A DNA stretch of 17,006 nt from Cellvibrio sp. (GTDB lineage Bacteria; Pseudomonadota; Gammaproteobacteria; Pseudomonadales; Cellvibrionaceae): NCBI GenBank assembly GCA_021323495.1, contig JAJQJO010000083.1:1-17006 (forward strand). The letters run 5' to 3'. A program made the translations under genes and the position numbers. This document shows positions 14,653 to 17,006 of the stretch, one piece after another. The notes under the pieces were generated by a model, which ran no database searches, was not told the origin of the DNA, and saw nothing but the letters and a program-made list of their open reading frames with translations. The stretch's first letter is position 1. Each line of letters starts with the position of its first letter.

Positions 14653-14723
14653 TGAATTAAACGGGTTTTTACCAAAAATGTCTACTTGTTGGTTGCACGC
14701 CGGCAGATTTTTCCCGTTGCTTA

Positions 14724-15998
14724 TTATTTAAACTTCAATTCCAGGTATTTTTCTTCCAATTCGGTATATTGCTTGCGCAATTCAGCAAATTCGGTCTGGA
14801 TTTTTTGCAGATTTACCGGGCTGGTGGTCGGTTCTGTGTGGGTATGCTCCAGATCGTTTTTGAGTTGATCGTTTTCTTGCTCCAGCTCTGCCAGACTGCC
14901 CAGCAGCTCTTTGCTTTCATGAGTAAAGTTTTCCAATGTCTCCTTGATGCGCTGGTTCTCCTCTTCAAGCTGATGATCATGTTCTATGATTTCTTCTTGT
15001 TCGGCAATTTTCTCGTTAGCTTTGTTCAGCTCATCCTCAAGTAGCTGTACACAGGTGTCCGATTCTTGTACAAAACGCACTTGCCGTTGCAACTGTTGTT
15101 CAAGCTCTTTAATGACGAGGTCTTTTTCTTCTGCCGTTACTGCTGCCTCCAGTTTACGTTGCAGGTTGCTGATAATCCGGTATTGGTCGGCTGCTACATT
15201 GCGCAACTTCATAATTTCTTCTGCCGCACGTGGATCCTGGCGGATGATGTTAATCGTCTTGCTTTCAACCGGTTGTCCGCTAAGGGCGGCGTTAGCCGAC
15301 TGCATGTAATGGGTTATTTCGTTATAGCTGTTGCCGTATTGTCCAAGCAGCATTTCATATTTTTCACGATCTTCAACGCCATCACCCATGGCATAAAGCT
15401 CGTTGTAGTAATCCTGCGCGGTGGCTTGTGCCTCGTTCCAGCGTTTCTCCAGGTCAAAAAACAGTTTTTTAAATTTCTCCAGATTTTCTACCCGCCTTTT
15501 ATACATCTCCAGCTCTTCGCTCGCCGGGGGCTCGATCGCTGCGTCTAGTGGGATATCAAGACTGCTATCCGTTGTTGATGATCGGAGAAGCGGTTCCAGG
15601 GTTTGTCGAAAGATATTCCAGTAGCCTTCGCTGCCGGGTACTTCGGTGGTGCCCAGCTCTTCAGCCCGTAGAAATGCATAACGCAAAGCAACTATGCGCT
15701 GATTGATTGGCAGGTCGGCGGGTTGTGCTTCACTGATATCACTGCGCGGGGCAATCAAGGCAAAACGATCCCGGGTTAAATCCAATTGTTCGTTGATCAA
15801 TTGTTTGTAGGATTTTCCGGGAGCAGCGCTTGGGGGGCTGATGGTTTTAATGGTGTCAATGAGCTCCCGCAGCTTTTCCTGTTGGCGCCGAATCAGTTTT
15901 TTTTGTTTTAACGAATAAAAAATTAATACAACAGCCGCAATAAGCAACACCAGATACATTTCTATGGCTATTGCGAGAATGAGTGGTGGTACTTGCAT
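14724..15998 (-). CDS. Membrane-anchored coiled-coil protein of unknown function
   Basis: A 424-residue protein. A single N-terminal transmembrane helix (about 6-29, including MYLVLLIAAVVLIF) is followed by a basic region (31-44). Residues 62-135 are a compact predicted domain (KSYKQLINEQLDLTRDRFALI, LPINQRIVALRYAFLRAEE, EGYWNIFRQTLEPLL). Residues 160-205 and 262-385 are strongly charged heptad-rich segments expected to form coiled coils, and 396-424 is a further short one. There is no catalytic motif. The start lacks a clear Shine-Dalgarno; M14 (15959) is an alternative that would shorten the membrane helix. It is divergent from the nitroreductase gene. The topology suggests a cytoplasmic scaffold tethered to the inner membrane; this is inference. 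Confidence 0.78.
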   Translation of the reverse strand: MQVPPLILAIAIEMYLVLLIAAVVLIFYSLKQKKLIRRQQEKLRELIDTIKTISPPSAAPGKSYKQLINEQLDLTRDRFALIAPRSDISEAQPADLPINQRIVALRYAFLRAEELGTTEVPGSEGYWNIFRQTLEPLLRSSTTDSSLDIPLDAAIEPPASEELEMYKRRVENLEKFKKLFFDLEKRWNEAQATAQDYYNELYAMGDGVEDREKYEMLLGQYGNSYNEITHYMQSANAALSGQPVESKTINIIRQDPRAAEEIMKLRNVAADQYRIISNLQRKLEAAVTAEEKDLVIKELEQQLQRQVRFVQESDTCVQLLEDELNKANEKIAEQEEIIEHDHQLEEENQRIKETLENFTHESKELLGSLAELEQENDQLKNDLEHTHTEPTTSPVNLQKIQTEFAELRKQYTELEEKYLELKFK

Positions 15999-16220
15999 AT
16001 TATTTATCGGCCGCAGGGAATTCTGGTAGTGAGTGGATTGGTCGCAACCTTATTGCTCTTATCGACTCTATAATCGCTGGTTGGTAGATCCTGATCGTTA
16101 GAGACAGGGCGTCCGCCTGAAAGTATGGTACAGATTTGGCCAATATTCGACTTGGCTATATTTTATGGGTCGGTTTGATCTGTGTATCGAATAACTTACT
16201 GAACGAGGTTTCCCCATTTT
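15999..16220 (+). promoter_or_regulatory. Divergent intergenic region with candidate promoters for the nitroreductase
   Basis: This 222-bp spacer between two divergent genes holds a perfect -10 hexamer (TATAAT, 16069-16074) with no good -35. Nearer the nitroreductase there is TTGGCC (16136-16141) and, 17 bp on, TATTTT (16159-16164). Either could serve the + strand gene; neither is convincing. No operator or riboswitch is recognisable. Confidence 0.3.
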
Positions 16221-16784
16221 ATGGACGCAATAGCAGCGTTACACCAGCGTGTATCAACTCCCAGGCTCACTGCGCCTGGGCCGACATCTGAACAATTAAA
16301 TATCTTGTTTAAGGCCGCACTACGTGCAGCTGATCACGGCAATATGCGTCCATGGCGCTTTTTAATTGTTGAAGGTGAGGGGCTTGCCCGGTTAGGTGAG
16401 TTGTTTGCCCGGATTGCGGCGACTAAAAATCCAGGCATTACCCAGGCGGAGTTGGACCGCTGCCACGCTCTGCCGCAACGTGCGCCGATGATTATTGTTT
16501 CCATCGCCAAATGCCAGGTTAATCCCAAGGTACCGCAGATTGAACAAATCATCTCGGCGGGCGCTGCCACCCAGAACCTCCTCAACGCAGCCTTTGCCAT
16601 TGATGTTGGAGCTGTTTGGCGTACCGGTGATATGGCTTATGACCCGCAAGTGAAACAGGCATTGGGATTATTGGCGGGCGAAGAGATAATTGGATTTATT
16701 TATGTTGGAACTCCGACAGTTCCTCCTCATGCGCCGCGAGAGCAAAATCCTTCAGACTTTTTTAGCGTATGGTCACAGGAATAA
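16221..16784 (+). CDS. ydjA: YdjA-like nitroreductase family protein
   Basis: A 187-residue small flavoprotein of the nitroreductase fold, expected to bind FMN as a dimer and use NAD(P)H. It resembles E. coli YdjA (183 aa) along its length: an N-terminal FMN-phosphate contact (QRVSTPR, 9-15), DHGNMRPWRF (38-47), APMIIV (88-93) with AKC, SAGAATQNL (112-120), VWRTGD (132-137) and GFIYVGTP (158-165). There is no signal peptide. The start has only a distant GAGG about 13 nt upstream. It stands alone, with tRNA-Ser 77 bp downstream; the tRNA promoter begins 2 bp after the stop. The physiological substrate is unknown. Confidence 0.92.
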   Translation: MDAIAALHQRVSTPRLTAPGPTSEQLNILFKAALRAADHGNMRPWRFLIVEGEGLARLGELFARIAATKNPGITQAELDRCHALPQRAPMIIVSIAKCQVNPKVPQIEQIISAGAATQNLLNAAFAIDVGAVWRTGDMAYDPQVKQALGLLAGEEIIGFIYVGTPTVPPHAPREQNPSDFFSVWSQE

Positions 16785-16786
16785 GA

Positions 16787-16815
16787 TTGCGTTTGCATGT
16801 TTGCTTGTGTACATT
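16787..16815 (+). promoter_or_regulatory. Promoter of tRNA-Ser
   Basis: TTGCGT (16787-16792), a 17-bp spacer and TACATT (16810-16815) with a GC-rich discriminator (AGCGCGCC) give a start near 16822, about 40 nt before the mature tRNA. The match is weaker than that of the tRNA-Glu cluster promoter but has the same stable-RNA style. Confidence 0.65.
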
Positions 16816-16861
16816 AGCGCGCCTTCGCAGGAGCCAGTTAAACTGTCCGATGTGATGAAAC

Positions 16862-16949
16862 GGTGAGGTGTCCGAGTGGCCGAAGGAGCACGCCTGGAAA
16901 GTGTGTATACCGCAAGGTATCGAGGGTTCGACTCCCTCTCTCACCGCCA
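16862..16949 (+). tRNA. tRNA-Ser(GGA)
   Basis: An 88-nt class II tRNA with a long variable arm and encoded CCA. The acceptor GGTGAGG pairs with TCTCACC (one G-U). The anticodon stem CACGC/GTGTG encloses CTGGAAA, with anticodon GGA at 16896-16898. The variable arm pairs ATACC with GGTAT, and the T arm is GAGGG-TTCGACT-CCCTC. A run of six T residues follows directly, but no clear terminator hairpin precedes it; the remaining 57 bp of the window hold no gene I can see. Confidence 0.96.
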
Positions 16950-17006
16950 TTTTTTAGTAATGTTTTACTGTACAGTTTCGCGCAAAGTGGCTTTGGCTCG
17001 CTCTAT

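Noticed and set aside
16762..16950. Minus-strand ORF across tRNA-Ser with 'REGVEPSIPCG'
   Set aside because: Also a common artefact of translating a tRNA-Ser gene in reverse; no protein evidence.

Overview
The window looks like ordinary chromosomal DNA of a gammaproteobacterium close to Cellvibrio (Cellvibrionaceae) and related to Pseudomonas. The reasons are the gene content (ybhP-clsB-ybhN, yajD, yadG/yadH, queF, a CyaB-like adenylate cyclase), the secreted GH97 glycosidase typical of polysaccharide degraders, and the moderate GC content. I recognised no phage, transposon, CRISPR array or defence locus. Family calls come from motifs and remembered homologues, not from a search.

Layout. 1-1750: two tandem AIM24-family genes on + closed by a strong hairpin-plus-T-tract terminator. 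1776-2405: a small winged-helix protein and a YajD-type HNH nuclease. 2415-5592 (-): a tightly packed ybhP-clsB-ybhN membrane phospholipid operon with 4-bp start/stop overlaps. 5700-6225 (-): an SDR oxidoreductase broken by an internal deletion. 6481-8546: an exported GH97 glycosidase and its terminator. 8560-9360 (-): a membrane-anchored helical protein of unknown function. 9508-10008: a strong promoter and a duplicated tRNA-Glu/tRNA-Gly cluster. 10107-10529 (-): a PA2817-like protein. 10587-13173 (+): a YadG/YadH ABC exporter followed by the queuosine reductase QueF. 13196-14578 (-): a MASE2-class III adenylate cyclase. 14724-15998 (-): a membrane-anchored coiled-coil protein. 16221-16784 (+): a YdjA-like nitroreductase. 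16862-16949 (+): tRNA-Ser(GGA) with its own promoter.

How the genes relate. Three membrane-lipid genes (an EEP-fold hydrolase, a cardiolipin synthase and a YbhN transmembrane protein) form one translationally coupled unit. The tRNA promoters have near-consensus elements and GC-rich discriminators, as expected for growth-rate-controlled stable RNA. The remaining genes are mostly housekeeping and independent. The most notable observations are the decayed SDR gene, the retaining-type active-site signature of the GH97 enzyme, the compensatory differences between the two tRNA-Glu copies, a proline/glutamate repeat tail on ClsB, alternative hairpins ahead of the cyclase gene, and two conserved-looking but uncharacterised coiled-coil membrane proteins. 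I did not find convincing evidence of an undescribed multi-gene system.
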